From: an uncultured Pseudomonadota bacterium
GTDB lineage: Bacteria; Pseudomonadota; Gammaproteobacteria; Steroidobacterales; Woeseiaceae
Assembly: GCA_913055625.1 (NCBI GenBank)
Contig: CAJXJW010000003.1
Span: forward strand, 496,001 to 560,000
Reading direction: 5' to 3'
Length of the DNA: 64,000 nt
Below the pieces are notes generated by a model. That model did no database searches. It was not told the origin of the DNA and worked only from the letters and a program-made list of their open reading frames with translations. The translations under genes and the position numbers were made by a program. Each line of letters begins with the position of its first letter. Within the stretch, counting starts at the first letter, position 1. Shown here one piece after another: positions 18,025-27,894 of this stretch.

Positions 18025-18053
18025 TTGGGCAATATAAGTATTAGTGGGATAAT
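18025..18053 (+). promoter_or_regulatory. Predicted sigma-70 promoter in the dctP-dtd gap
   Basis: TTGGGC at 18025-18030 and GATAAT at 18048-18053 are separated by exactly 17 bases inside the only AT-rich stretch of this gene-free region. It would start transcription near 18060, reading toward dtd, giving an untranslated leader or a separate RNA of about 240 bases. Confidence 0.55.
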
Positions 18054-18059
18054 TAGATA

Positions 18060-18205
18060 TACCGGCGGTCAAATTCGTAGACCATGTGGGGGTTTCTACC
18101 CATGACGGGCCCGGCCGGCGGGCGCGCAGGGCATTGGCCGTCCCTGGCCGCGGCCCCGTCGCCCGCCCCTGGCGGCCGCCATCGCCCACCCGCCGGCCGG
18201 GGGAC
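18060..18205 (+). ncRNA. Candidate structured RNA or folded leader upstream of dtd
   Basis: No credible gene is seen between 17891 and 18300. Behind the promoter, the sequence can fold strongly. A small hairpin pairs 18083-18090 with 18099-18104 (one bulged base). A 15-bp helix pairs 18110-18124 with 18183-18201, with a 4-base bulge (18088-18091 offset, that is 18188-18191). It encloses two more stems: CAGGG 18127-18131 with CCCTG 18142-18146, and GCCGC 18147-18151 with GCGGC 18172-18176. No match to a known RNA family is recognised and no T-rich terminator follows. It could be a small RNA, a leader controlling dtd/tat, or a GC-rich palindromic repeat. Strand is assumed from the promoter. Confidence 0.4.
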
Positions 18206-18300
18206 CATCGTGCCACGGGGTGAATCCCACTCTGGTACTCCAAACTGCGCTGTGCATTAATAAAGGTCCCCCGCCCGTCTTCCGCAGGTCACGGCAGCCC

Positions 18301-18738
18301 ATGATCGGTCTTCTGCAGCGTGTCAGCGCGTCCAGCGTCGCCATCGCCGGTGAGGACGTGGGCCGCATCGGCCGCGGGCTGCTGGTGCTGGTGGCCGTCC
18401 ACCGGGACGATGGGGAGCGGGACGCCGACCGGCTGGCGGAACGAATCAGCGGCTACCGGGTCTTTCCCGATGACAGCGGGCGCATGAACCTGAGCGTCGC
18501 GGACATCGGCGGCGGGCTGCTGCTGGTACCGCAGTTCACGCTGGCCGCTGATACCCGCAAAGGCACCCGGGCGAGCTTCACGCGCGCGGCAGCGCCCGAG
18601 GTGGGAGAGCGGTTGTTCCAGCGTGTCGTCGAGCGCTGCCGGGAGCGCCTGGACGTCGTGGAAACCGGCCGTTTCGGCGCCGACATGCAGGTGAGCCTCA
18701 CAAACGACGGGCCCGTGACGTTCTGGCTCGAAAGCTAG
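18301..18738 (+). CDS. dtd: D-aminoacyl-tRNA deacylase
   Basis: A 145-residue protein of normal Dtd length. It hydrolyses D-amino acids wrongly attached to tRNA, and also Gly-tRNA(Ala). The start is the ATG at 18301 giving MIGLLQRVSASSVAIAGEDV, the typical Dtd N-terminus; the longer reading upstream is untypical. The active-site motif LLLVPQFTLAADTRKGTRAS (SQFTL-type) and the C-terminal NDGPVTFWLES (the cis Gly-Pro motif GPVT) are both present. It is followed after 163 bases by tatA, which has its own promoter. Confidence 0.95.
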   Translation: MIGLLQRVSASSVAIAGEDVGRIGRGLLVLVAVHRDDGERDADRLAERISGYRVFPDDSGRMNLSVADIGGGLLLVPQFTLAADTRKGTRASFTRAAAPEVGERLFQRVVERCRERLDVVETGRFGADMQVSLTNDGPVTFWLES

Positions 18739-18803
18739 CGGCCCGGCCGAATTGCGAACCCGGTCCTGTGCGCGCGGCGCCGTCCGTGAAATATTCGGCC
18801 GTG

Positions 18804-18833
18804 TTGCGCCACCCGCTGTATCATGAACATAAT
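18804..18833 (+). promoter_or_regulatory. Predicted tatABC promoter
   Basis: TTGCGC (18804-18809) and CATAAT (18828-18833) with an 18-base spacer. The predicted leader to tatA (about 60 bases) contains two small hairpins, CCCGCC/GGCGGG just after the start and GGGAA/TTCCC close to the ribosome site. Confidence 0.45.
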
Positions 18834-18901
18834 GCGCGCCCGCCGGAGGCGGGTGTTCGACCGAAACAAGCTAGGGAATTCAGTTCCCGGGAGTACACGA
18901 G

Positions 18902-19141
18902 ATGTTTTCCAACATCGGCCCAGTTCAGCTTCTGATCGTACTCGCGATCGTGCTCGCCATTTTCGGCACGAAGCGGCTGCGCACGCTGGGCTCCGACCTC
19001 GGCAGCGCCGTCAAGGGCTTCCGTTCCGCGATGGACGACGCCGAGAAGGACGAGAAGCCGTCCGCGAAGATCGGTGATGCATCGACGAAAGACGCGGACT
19101 TTGACACCACCCCGGCGGAAGAGAGCCGCAAGGACCGCTGA
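18902..19141 (+). CDS. tatA: Twin-arginine translocase subunit TatA
   Basis: A 79-residue protein with one N-terminal membrane helix (about residues 6-22), the conserved [14 protein letters not shown] hinge and amphipathic helix, and a charged, disordered tail. TatA oligomers form the pore that lets folded proteins cross the inner membrane. The neighbours tatB and tatC follow directly. Likely cargo in this window includes the flavin oxidase at 35370 (RRQF) and perhaps the TRAP binding protein at 16799 (RREF). Confidence 0.95.
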   Translation: MFSNIGPVQLLIVLAIVLAIFGTKRLRTLGSDLGSAVKGFRSAMDDAEKDEKPSAKIGDASTKDADFDTTPAEESRKDR

Positions 19142-19152
19142 GGCCGGCCACC

Positions 19153-19539
19153 GTGTCCGCCGGGCCCAGTTTCTTCGAGTTTCTGCTGCTGTGCATGATC
19201 GGCCTGATCGTGCTCGGGCCGAAACGCCTGCCGCAGGTCGCTAACCAGATCGGCAACTGGGTCGGTCAGGCCCGACGCATGACCCGCACACTGCGCCGCC
19301 AGCTCGAGGAGGAACTCGACCTCGACCGTGCCATGAACATCAGCCCGCCGAAGTACACGCCGCCCCGCGACGACGACACGTACTCGCCGCTGCACGAAAC
19401 CGCGGTCGCCCCGCCGGTGACCGCAGCCGCGCCGAAGCCGGCCGACGGCGAACCCGATGACGGCGATCCACCGGTCGCAGCGGCAAGCGCCGAGGCCGAA
19501 CCCGGAACCGACGACGTTGAGCAGCGACAAAACGCCTGA
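19153..19539 (+). CDS. tatB: Twin-arginine translocase subunit TatB
   Basis: A 128-residue protein starting at GTG 19153. A short periplasmic N-terminus and membrane helix (FFEFLLLCMIGLIVLGPKRL) are followed by the amphipathic helix with LPQVANQIGNWVGQARRM, matching the TatB pattern that differs from TatA by GPKRLP in place of GTKRL. The tail is Pro/Ala/Asp-rich. TatB works with TatC as the receptor for twin-arginine signal peptides. It lies 11 bases after tatA and its 3' end overlaps the proposed tatC start. Confidence 0.92.
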   Translation: MSAGPSFFEFLLLCMIGLIVLGPKRLPQVANQIGNWVGQARRMTRTLRRQLEEELDLDRAMNISPPKYTPPRDDDTYSPLHETAVAPPVTAAAPKPADGEPDDGDPPVAAASAEAEPGTDDVEQRQNA

Positions 19540-20311
19540 AACGCCGGAAGACGAAGAGCAACTCGCCGAGGGAACACTGCTGTCGCACCTCGTCGAGCTG
19601 CGCTCGCGGCTCGTCAAGGTGGCGGCTGCCGTCATCGGCGTCTTCGTCTGCCTGCTGCCGTTCGCGCGCAAGATCTACGAGATCGTGTCGGCACCGCTGG
19701 TTGCCGTGCTGCCCGGCGGCAAGATGATCGCGACCGAGGTCGCGTCGTCGCTGCTCGCACCTTTCAAGCTGACGTTTTTCGTCGCGCTGTTCATCGCGAT
19801 GCCGGTCGTCCTGTACCAGGTCTGGGCGTTCGTCGCGCCGGGCCTGTACCGCAAGGAAAAGCGTTTCGCGTTCCCGATGCTGTTCTCCAGCATCGCGCTG
19901 TTCTATGCCGGCGTCGCGTTCGCGTACTTCGTCGTATTCCCGCTGATCTTCGGCTTCCTGGTCGCGATCGCGCCGGCCGACGTCGAGGTGATGACCGACA
20001 TCTCGAGCTACCTGTCGTTCATCACGATGATCGTGTTTGCGTTCGGCCTCGCGTTCGAGGTGCCGATCGCCACGGTGCTGCTGGTCTGGACCGGGCTCGT
20101 CTCGCAGCAGAGCCTGGGCAAGGCACGGCCCTACGTCTTCCTGATGGCCTTCGTCATCGGCATGTTCCTGACGCCGCCCGACATCTTCAGCCAGACGCTG
20201 CTCGCCATCCCGGTCTACCTGCTCTACGAACTGGGCATCGTAATGTCGCGCATCCTCGTCGCGAAGAAGCGTGATGCTGACGACGAGGTCTCGGCACCCG
20301 CCGACCCCTGA
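19517..20311 (+). CDS. tatC: Twin-arginine translocase subunit TatC
   Basis: About 264 residues with six membrane helices. The core begins with EGTLLSHLVELRSRLVKVAAA and contains FKLTFFVALFIAMPVVLYQV, FVAPGLYRKEKRF and the late FLMAFVIGMFLTPPDIFSQT loop, all TatC signatures. TatC recognises the twin-arginine motif. The start is set at TTG 19517 inside the end of tatB because the alternative ATG at 19457 would add 20 untypical residues and deepen the overlap to 83 bases. It completes the tatABC operon. Confidence 0.93.
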   Translation: MSSDKTPETPEDEEQLAEGTLLSHLVELRSRLVKVAAAVIGVFVCLLPFARKIYEIVSAPLVAVLPGGKMIATEVASSLLAPFKLTFFVALFIAMPVVLYQVWAFVAPGLYRKEKRFAFPMLFSSIALFYAGVAFAYFVVFPLIFGFLVAIAPADVEVMTDISSYLSFITMIVFAFGLAFEVPIATVLLVWTGLVSQQSLGKARPYVFLMAFVIGMFLTPPDIFSQTLLAIPVYLLYELGIVMSRILVAKKRDADDEVSAPADP

Positions 20312-20396
20312 CGCCCCGGGACGGCACCCCGTGTTACATAAAGACCTGAAACCAAACGCAATTCGCCCGGTCAAGTAGAAAGTAACAGGCGAAATG

Positions 20397-20433
20397 GTGT
20401 TTAATGCGGTGCCGGTTCCGGCCGCATAAACAC
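20397..20433. repeat. Long hairpin between tatC and the peptide transporter
   Basis: The 13-base left arm 20397-20409 pairs with 20422-20433 with a single bulged A, and the loop can form further GCCGG/CCGGC pairs. There is no T-tract on either side, so it may be a weak terminator of tatABC, or a leader element of the downstream gene, whose ATG is 62 bases away. Confidence 0.4.
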
Positions 20434-20495
20434 GATACTTCGGGCCGATCGCCGGGGGGCTTCGGACTCGATCCAGACCATCAACAGGGGAATGT

Positions 20496-22016
20496 ATGAG
20501 CGAGTCCGCCACCGCGGCTGCGGGAGACCTTGACCAGCAGGAGCTGTTCGGCCACCCCAGGGGCCTGATGACCCTGTTTTTCACCGAGATGTGGGAGCGC
20601 CTGAGCTACTACGGCATGCGCGCTCTCCTGGTCCTTTTCATGACGGACCAGATCGTCAACGGCGGTATGGCGCTCGACGATCGAAGCGCGACAGCGATAT
20701 ACGGGATCTACACGGCCGCCGTGTACCTCGTCTGCCTGCCCGGCGGATGGATCGCCGACCGGCTGATCGGCTCACAACGCGCCGTGTTCGTCGGCGGCCT
20801 GATCATCATGTCCGGCCATTTCGTCCTCGCGATCCCGTCGGTTCAGACGTTTTTCCTCGGCCTGATCCTCGTCGTCCTCGGCACGGGCCTGCTGAAACCC
20901 AACGTCAGCACCATCGTCGGCGAACTGTACCCCGAGGGTGACCCGCGCCGGGACGGCGGCTTCAGCATCTTTTACATGGGCATCAACGTGGGCGGCCTGC
21001 TCGGCCCGCTGATCTGCGGCGGCCTGGCACAAAGCGACTCGTTCGGCTGGCACTGGGGCTTCGCTGCGGCCGGCGTCGGCATGTTGTTCGGCCTGATCCA
21101 GTTTCAGATGACGAAGAGCTCCCTCGGCGAGGCCGGCCTGCACCCGACGCACAAGGCCGACCCGTCCGCGGACGCGGTGTCGATGAAGCGCAGCTGGGCT
21201 CTTCTCATCGCGGGTTTGGTGCTGCTGGTCGCGTTCCTCGGCGCCGCCTTCGCCGGCCTCATCAAGCTGGACCCGGTCGACGTGGCGGCCAAGACGACGA
21301 CGCTGATCGTCGGCATGTTCGTGTTGTTCTTCGCGTACGTGCTGCTGCTCGCGGGCCTGGACGGCACCGAGAAGAAGCGCGTCATTGCGCTTCTGGTTCT
21401 TCTGTTTGCCTGTGCCATGTTCTGGTCGGGCTTCGAACAGTCCGGCAGCTCGATGAACATTTTCGCGGACCGGCACACGCAGCTCGACTATGGCGGCATC
21501 TCCATTCCGTCGACGTGGTTCCAGTCCGTCAACTCCTTCTTCATCATCGTCTTCGCACCGATCTTCGCGTGGCTCTGGGTCTGGCTCGCACGCCACAACC
21601 TGAACCCGTCGACGCCGTTGAAGTTCGGTTTCGGCCTGCTGTGGCTCGCCGCCGGTTTCGGGCTGATGGTCATTGCCGCCAGCATTGTCGTGAGCGGCGA
21701 CCAGGCGGCTCCGACATGGCTGATATTCACCTACCTGTTTCACACGTGGGGCGAGTTGATGCTGTCACCGGTCGGTCTGTCCGCGACGACGAAACTCGCG
21801 CCGAGGCGTTTCGTCGGGCAGATGATGGGCATGTGGTTCCTCGCAACCGCGCTGGGCAACCTCATCGCGGGCCAGATTGCCGGCGAGTTCGACCCGGATA
21901 ACCTGGCGTCGATGCCCGGCCAGTACCTGGACATCGTCAAGGTCATCGGCGGCGCAGGCCTCGTCATGCTGCTGCTGACGATTCCGATCAAGCGCCTGAT
22001 GGGCGGTATCAAGTAA
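20496..22016 (+). CDS. Proton-dependent oligopeptide transporter (POT/PTR family)
   Basis: A 506-residue major-facilitator protein with 14 or so membrane helices. The POT signature ExxER appears as FTEMWERLSYYGMRALLVLF at about residues 27-46; GLLKPNVSTIVGELY and FSIFYMGINVGGLLGPLICG are further family motifs (PTR2 type). It imports di- and tripeptides with protons. The start has an AGGGGAATGT upstream region. The M2 dipeptidase gene follows 48 bases later, which fits a peptide uptake and degradation unit. Confidence 0.93.
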   Translation: MSESATAAAGDLDQQELFGHPRGLMTLFFTEMWERLSYYGMRALLVLFMTDQIVNGGMALDDRSATAIYGIYTAAVYLVCLPGGWIADRLIGSQRAVFVGGLIIMSGHFVLAIPSVQTFFLGLILVVLGTGLLKPNVSTIVGELYPEGDPRRDGGFSIFYMGINVGGLLGPLICGGLAQSDSFGWHWGFAAAGVGMLFGLIQFQMTKSSLGEAGLHPTHKADPSADAVSMKRSWALLIAGLVLLVAFLGAAFAGLIKLDPVDVAAKTTTLIVGMFVLFFAYVLLLAGLDGTEKKRVIALLVLLFACAMFWSGFEQSGSSMNIFADRHTQLDYGGISIPSTWFQSVNSFFIIVFAPIFAWLWVWLARHNLNPSTPLKFGFGLLWLAAGFGLMVIAASIVVSGDQAAPTWLIFTYLFHTWGELMLSPVGLSATTKLAPRRFVGQMMGMWFLATALGNLIAGQIAGEFDPDNLASMPGQYLDIVKVIGGAGLVMLLLTIPIKRLMGGIK

Positions 22017-22064
22017 ACAGACGCGGTCCGACGGGAGCGCCGTCGAAACCGCGGGAGCAAGAAA

Positions 22065-23885
22065 ATGAAATCGAGACTGTATTCAATCGTCGCTGTCTTC
22101 TTACTCGCGGCTTGCGGCGCCGACGACCGTGTTCCCGCCACCTCGCAAGTTGCAGCCGATGAGGAGGAGACCGCCGAGGAATTCGTGGCCCGCGCGAACG
22201 CGGAATTCGCGGACCTCTGGAAGGAAACCGCCGCCGCCGACTGGGTCATGGCGACCTACATCACCGAGGACACGCAGCTGCTGTCCGCCGCGCAGAGCGA
22301 GCGCTATGCCGCGTGGCACTCCGGCATCGTCAAGCAGGCGATGCGCTACGACGGCAAGGAACTCGCACCCGAAGTGCAGCGCGCGATCGACCTGCTGAAG
22401 CTCGGCACGTCGAAGCCCGCGCCGGACGATCCCGACAAGCGCCGCGAGCTGTCGCAGATCGCGAGCAAGCTCGAGGCCGACTACGGCGCCGGCAAATACT
22501 GCAGGAGCGAGGGTGACTGCAAGACGCTGCCGCAACTCGAGGACATCCTCGCGCAGAGCCGCGACTACGACGAGCTACTGGACGCGTGGCAGGGCTGGCG
22601 CACGATCTCGCCGCCGATGCGGAAGCCGTACCAGCGCTTCGTGGAACTCGCGAACGAGGGCGCCCGCGAACTCGGCTACTCGGACCTGGGCGAGATGTGG
22701 CGCTCCGGGTACGACATGAGCCCGGCCGAGTTCGAAGCGGAGACCGAGCGCCTCTGGCAACAGGTGAAGCCACTGTACGACGAACTGCACTGCCACGTCC
22801 GCGCGAAGCTCGGCGAGCAGTACGGCACCGACAAGGTGCCGCAGGACGCGCCGATTCCGGCCCACCTGCTCGGCAACATGTGGTCGCAGGGCTGGAGCTT
22901 CATTTACGACATCATGGAGCCGTACCCGGACGCGCCCACCATGGACGTCGACGCGACGCTGAAGACCAAGAACTACTCGCCGCAGGAAATGGTGCGCTCC
23001 GCCGAAAACTTCTACGTGTCGCTCGGCATGCCGCGCCTGCCGGACACGTTCTGGGAGCGCTCGATGTTCTCGAAGCCGGACAATCGCGACGTGGTCTGCC
23101 ACGCGAGCGCCTGGACGATGGACGGTGCCGACGACCTGCGCATCAAGATGTGCATCAAGCAAACCTACGACGAGCTGCGCGTGATCTACCACGAGCTCGG
23201 CCACAACTATTACCAGTGGGCCTACAAGGACGAGCAGCCGCTGTTCTGGAACGGCGCGCACTCGGGCTTCCACGAGGCGATCGGCGACACGATCACGCTG
23301 TCGATGACGCCGGGCTACCTGGCCGAGGTCGGCCTGATCCCGTCGGCGGACCAGGGCCGCGAGAGCGTCATCAACCGGCAGATGATGCAGGCGCTCGACA
23401 AGATCGCGTTCCTGCCGTTCGGCAAGCTGATCGACGAGTGGCGCTGGGGCGTGTTCTCGGGAGCGATTCCGCCCGAGACCTACAACCAGGGCTGGTGGGA
23501 CCTGCGCACGCAGTACCAGGGCATCCAGCCGCCGGTGCCGCGCGGCGAGGCGGATTTCGACCCGGGCGCGAAGTTCCACATCCCGGCGAACGTCTCCTAC
23601 ACGCGCTATTTTCTCGCGCACATCCTGCAGTTCCAGTTCCAGCGCGCGCTGTGCGAGGCCGCGGGCTACGAGGGCGAGTTGCACGCCTGCTCGATCTACG
23701 GCAGCAAGGAGGCCGGCGAGAAGCTGTGGGCGATGCTCGAGGCCGGCGCCAGCCAGCCCTGGCAGGACACGCTGGAGAAGCTGACCGGCACGCGCGAGAT
23801 GGACGCCACGGCGATCATCGACTACTTCGAGCCGCTGATGGCGTATCTTAAGGAACAGAACGAAGGCCGGAGCTGCGGCTGGTAA
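22065..23885 (+). CDS. M2 family peptidyl-dipeptidase (angiotensin-converting-enzyme-like)
   Basis: A 606-residue exported zinc enzyme. The lipoprotein signal MKSRLYSIVAVFLLAACG places a lipid-modified cysteine near residue 17. The zinc motif HELGH is at about residues 376-380 (YHELGHNYYQWAYKDEQP) and the third ligand is the Glu in HSGFHEAIGD near residue 404, exactly the ACE arrangement. The late ANVSYTRYFLAHILQFQFQR segment holds the substrate-binding tyrosine/arginine region. Such enzymes release dipeptides from peptide C-termini. Placement between a peptide symporter and an AbgT transporter supports nutritional peptide use. Confidence 0.94.
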   Translation: MKSRLYSIVAVFLLAACGADDRVPATSQVAADEEETAEEFVARANAEFADLWKETAAADWVMATYITEDTQLLSAAQSERYAAWHSGIVKQAMRYDGKELAPEVQRAIDLLKLGTSKPAPDDPDKRRELSQIASKLEADYGAGKYCRSEGDCKTLPQLEDILAQSRDYDELLDAWQGWRTISPPMRKPYQRFVELANEGARELGYSDLGEMWRSGYDMSPAEFEAETERLWQQVKPLYDELHCHVRAKLGEQYGTDKVPQDAPIPAHLLGNMWSQGWSFIYDIMEPYPDAPTMDVDATLKTKNYSPQEMVRSAENFYVSLGMPRLPDTFWERSMFSKPDNRDVVCHASAWTMDGADDLRIKMCIKQTYDELRVIYHELGHNYYQWAYKDEQPLFWNGAHSGFHEAIGDTITLSMTPGYLAEVGLIPSADQGRESVINRQMMQALDKIAFLPFGKLIDEWRWGVFSGAIPPETYNQGWWDLRTQYQGIQPPVPRGEADFDPGAKFHIPANVSYTRYFLAHILQFQFQRALCEAAGYEGELHACSIYGSKEAGEKLWAMLEAGASQPWQDTLEKLTGTREMDATAIIDYFEPLMAYLKEQNEGRSCGW

Positions 23886-23927
23886 GGGGAATGCCGCAGC
23901 GCCTATAACAACAACCGGGGAGACACC

Positions 23928-25472
<1,545 letters not shown>

Positions 25473-25487
25473 CCCAGGAGGCGGTCT

Positions 25488-27890
25488 GTGCTGGATTTCG
25501 AAAAGCTGGGCGCGTTTTACCTTGGCAAGCGCCATGACGAGGGTGCGGACGACCTGACAGACGACCTGGTCCTGTACGACTCCAAGGACCTGAACACCCA
25601 TGCCGTCATTATCGGCATGACCGGCTCCGGCAAGACCGGCCTCGGCATCGGCTTGCTCGAGGAGGCCGCGCTCGACCACGTGCCGGTGATCGCGATCGAC
25701 CCGAAAGGCGACATGGGCAACCTGCTCCTCACGTTCCCGGAGCTGCGTGGTCAGGACTTCCTGCCGTGGATCAACCGCCGCGCGGCGAGCGACAAGGGCC
25801 AGTCGCCGGAGGAGTACGCGGACGGACAGGCGGCCCTCTGGAAGAAGGGCCTCGGCGAGTGGGGCCAGGACGGCCAGCGCATCGCCGCGCTGAAGGCCGC
25901 CGCCGACTTCACCGTTTACACGCCCGGCAGCAGCGCCGGCCTGCCGGTGTCGGTGCTGAAGACGTTCGCGGCCCCTGACGAGAAGCTCATCGCGGACGCG
26001 GACCTGTACCGCGACCGCATCCAGGCGACCGCGACCAGCATTCTCACGCTGATCGGCGTCGACGCGGACCCGGTCACGAGCCGCGAGCATATCCTCGTTT
26101 CGCAACTTCTCGACCACGCCTGGCGCGCCGGCCGCGACCTCGACATCGCGGGCCTGATCGGCGAGATCCAGTCGCCGCCGGTGCAGAAGATCGGCGTCAT
26201 GGCCGTGGACCAGTTCTTCCCGCCGAAGGACCGTTTCGCGCTCGCGATGCAGCTGAACAACCTGCTCGCAGCGCCCGGCTTCGAGGCGTGGATGCAGGGT
26301 GCGCCGCTCAGCGCGAAGAGCCTCCTGTACACCGCCGAGGGCAAGCCGCGGGTGTCGGTGATGTCGATCGCGCACCTCGACGATCGTTCGCGCATGTTCT
26401 TCGTGACGATGCTCCTGAACGAGATCATCGCGTGGATGCGCGCGCAGCCCGGTACCGGCAGCCTGCGCGCGATCCTGTACATGGACGAGATTTTCGGCTA
26501 CCTGCCGCCGGTCGCGAACCCGCCGTCGAAGAACCTTTTTCTCACGTTGCTGAAACAGGCGCGCGCCTACGGTGTGGGCCTGGTGCTCGCGACGCAGAAT
26601 CCGGTCGACCTCGACTACAAGGGCCTGTCGAACACCGGCACCTGGTTCATCGGGCGCCTGCAGACCGAGCGCGACAAGGCGCGCGTCATGGAGGGCCTCG
26701 AGGGCGCCAGCGACGGCAACTTCGACAAGCAGAAGATGGAGCGCACGCTGGCCGGACTCGGCAAGCGCCGCTTCCTGCTGCACAACGTGCACGAAGACGC
26801 GCCGGTCGTGTTCGGCACGCGCTGGGTCATGTCCTATCTCGCCGGTCCGCTCACGCGCGACCAGATCCGCACGCTGATGGCCGGACGTACTGCCGAAGCA
26901 CCGGAAGCGGTCGCGAGCTCGCCGAAGGCGGCCTCCGGCACCGCCGGCACCGCCGGCAAGGCGCCGGCCCTGCCGCCCGGCGTCTCGCAGTTCTACGTGC
27001 CCGGCTCCGGCGAGAAGCTTGTCTATTACCCGTATGTCATCGGCGCTGCCGATATCGCCTACGAGCGCGCGCGGCCGCCGGTCAGCGTGTCGGAGGCCTT
27101 CCTGCACGCGGTGGAGATCGGCGACGGGCCGGTGGATGTCGAGTGGGACGATGCCGAAGCGCTGCACATCTCCGTCGATACGCTTCGCGATGGGCCGGAC
27201 CCGGCTGCAGGCCATGCCGACTGCCCGGCAGCGGCGAGCAACCCGAAGGCCTACGGCGGCTGGGAGAAGGACTACAAGCGCTGGCTGCGGCAGAACGCGA
27301 CGCTCACGCTGTACAAGAGCAAGCGCTTCAAACTGACGTCCGAGGCCGGCGAGACGGAGGGCGACTTCCGCGTGCGGCTGCAGCAGGCGGCCAGCGAGGA
27401 GCGGGACGCGGCCGTCGGCAAGCTGCGCGACCGCTACGCCGGCAAGCTTAAGACGCTCGAGGACCGCCTGCACCGCGCGCAGCAGGCGCTGGAGCGCGAG
27501 CAGGAACAGGTGTCGAAGAAGCGCCTCGATGCGGTCGTGTCGGCCGGCAACGCGATCCTCGGCGCACTGTTCGGACGGAAGAAGCTCTCAAGCACGACGG
27601 CCAGCAAGATCGGCACGGCCATCAAGACGGCGGGCGGGGCGCACAAGGAATCCGCCGACGTGGACCGCGCCGAGGAGACCATCGCGCGCGTGCAGAAGGA
27701 CATCGAGAACCTGAACGCCGAGCTCGAGCGCGAGATCGCGGAACTCGACACGGCGGTCGACGTGCAGGGCGAGGAACTCGACGAGGTCGTCATCCGCGCG
27801 AAGACCACCGACATCGCGGTGCCGGTCTTCGGTCTCGGCTGGCTGCCGTACAGCTCGGACGACAAGGGCCGCCTGCGGCCCGCCTGGTAG
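25488..27890 (+). CDS. HerA/FtsK-like ATPase with C-terminal coiled coil
   Basis: An 800-residue P-loop ATPase starting at GTG 25488, with a perfect AGGAGG six bases upstream. Walker A is GMTGSGKT (residues 43-50), followed by VIAIDPKGDMGNLLL; Walker B is AILYMDEIFGYLPP near residue 328; a sensor-like LVLATQNPVDLDYKGLSNTG follows. This is the DUF87/HerA-like pattern of proteins annotated as ATP-binding, possibly helicase-like. After an Ala/Gly linker (about 465-490) come a beta domain and a long charged coiled coil (about 620-770). Its task is unknown; it could move DNA or protein. It lies between AbgT and lepB with short spacers. Confidence 0.75.
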   Translation: MLDFEKLGAFYLGKRHDEGADDLTDDLVLYDSKDLNTHAVIIGMTGSGKTGLGIGLLEEAALDHVPVIAIDPKGDMGNLLLTFPELRGQDFLPWINRRAASDKGQSPEEYADGQAALWKKGLGEWGQDGQRIAALKAAADFTVYTPGSSAGLPVSVLKTFAAPDEKLIADADLYRDRIQATATSILTLIGVDADPVTSREHILVSQLLDHAWRAGRDLDIAGLIGEIQSPPVQKIGVMAVDQFFPPKDRFALAMQLNNLLAAPGFEAWMQGAPLSAKSLLYTAEGKPRVSVMSIAHLDDRSRMFFVTMLLNEIIAWMRAQPGTGSLRAILYMDEIFGYLPPVANPPSKNLFLTLLKQARAYGVGLVLATQNPVDLDYKGLSNTGTWFIGRLQTERDKARVMEGLEGASDGNFDKQKMERTLAGLGKRRFLLHNVHEDAPVVFGTRWVMSYLAGPLTRDQIRTLMAGRTAEAPEAVASSPKAASGTAGTAGKAPALPPGVSQFYVPGSGEKLVYYPYVIGAADIAYERARPPVSVSEAFLHAVEIGDGPVDVEWDDAEALHISVDTLRDGPDPAAGHADCPAAASNPKAYGGWEKDYKRWLRQNATLTLYKSKRFKLTSEAGETEGDFRVRLQQAASEERDAAVGKLRDRYAGKLKTLEDRLHRAQQALEREQEQVSKKRLDAVVSAGNAILGALFGRKKLSSTTASKIGTAIKTAGGAHKESADVDRAEETIARVQKDIENLNAELEREIAELDTAVDVQGEELDEVVIRAKTTDIAVPVFGLGWLPYSSDDKGRLRPAW

Positions 27891-27894
27891 CACG

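Noticed and set aside
18022..18243. A 73-codon minus-strand frame in the dctP-dtd gap
   Set aside because: No ribosome site or recognisable product; it runs through the palindromic region, which is better explained as a structured element.
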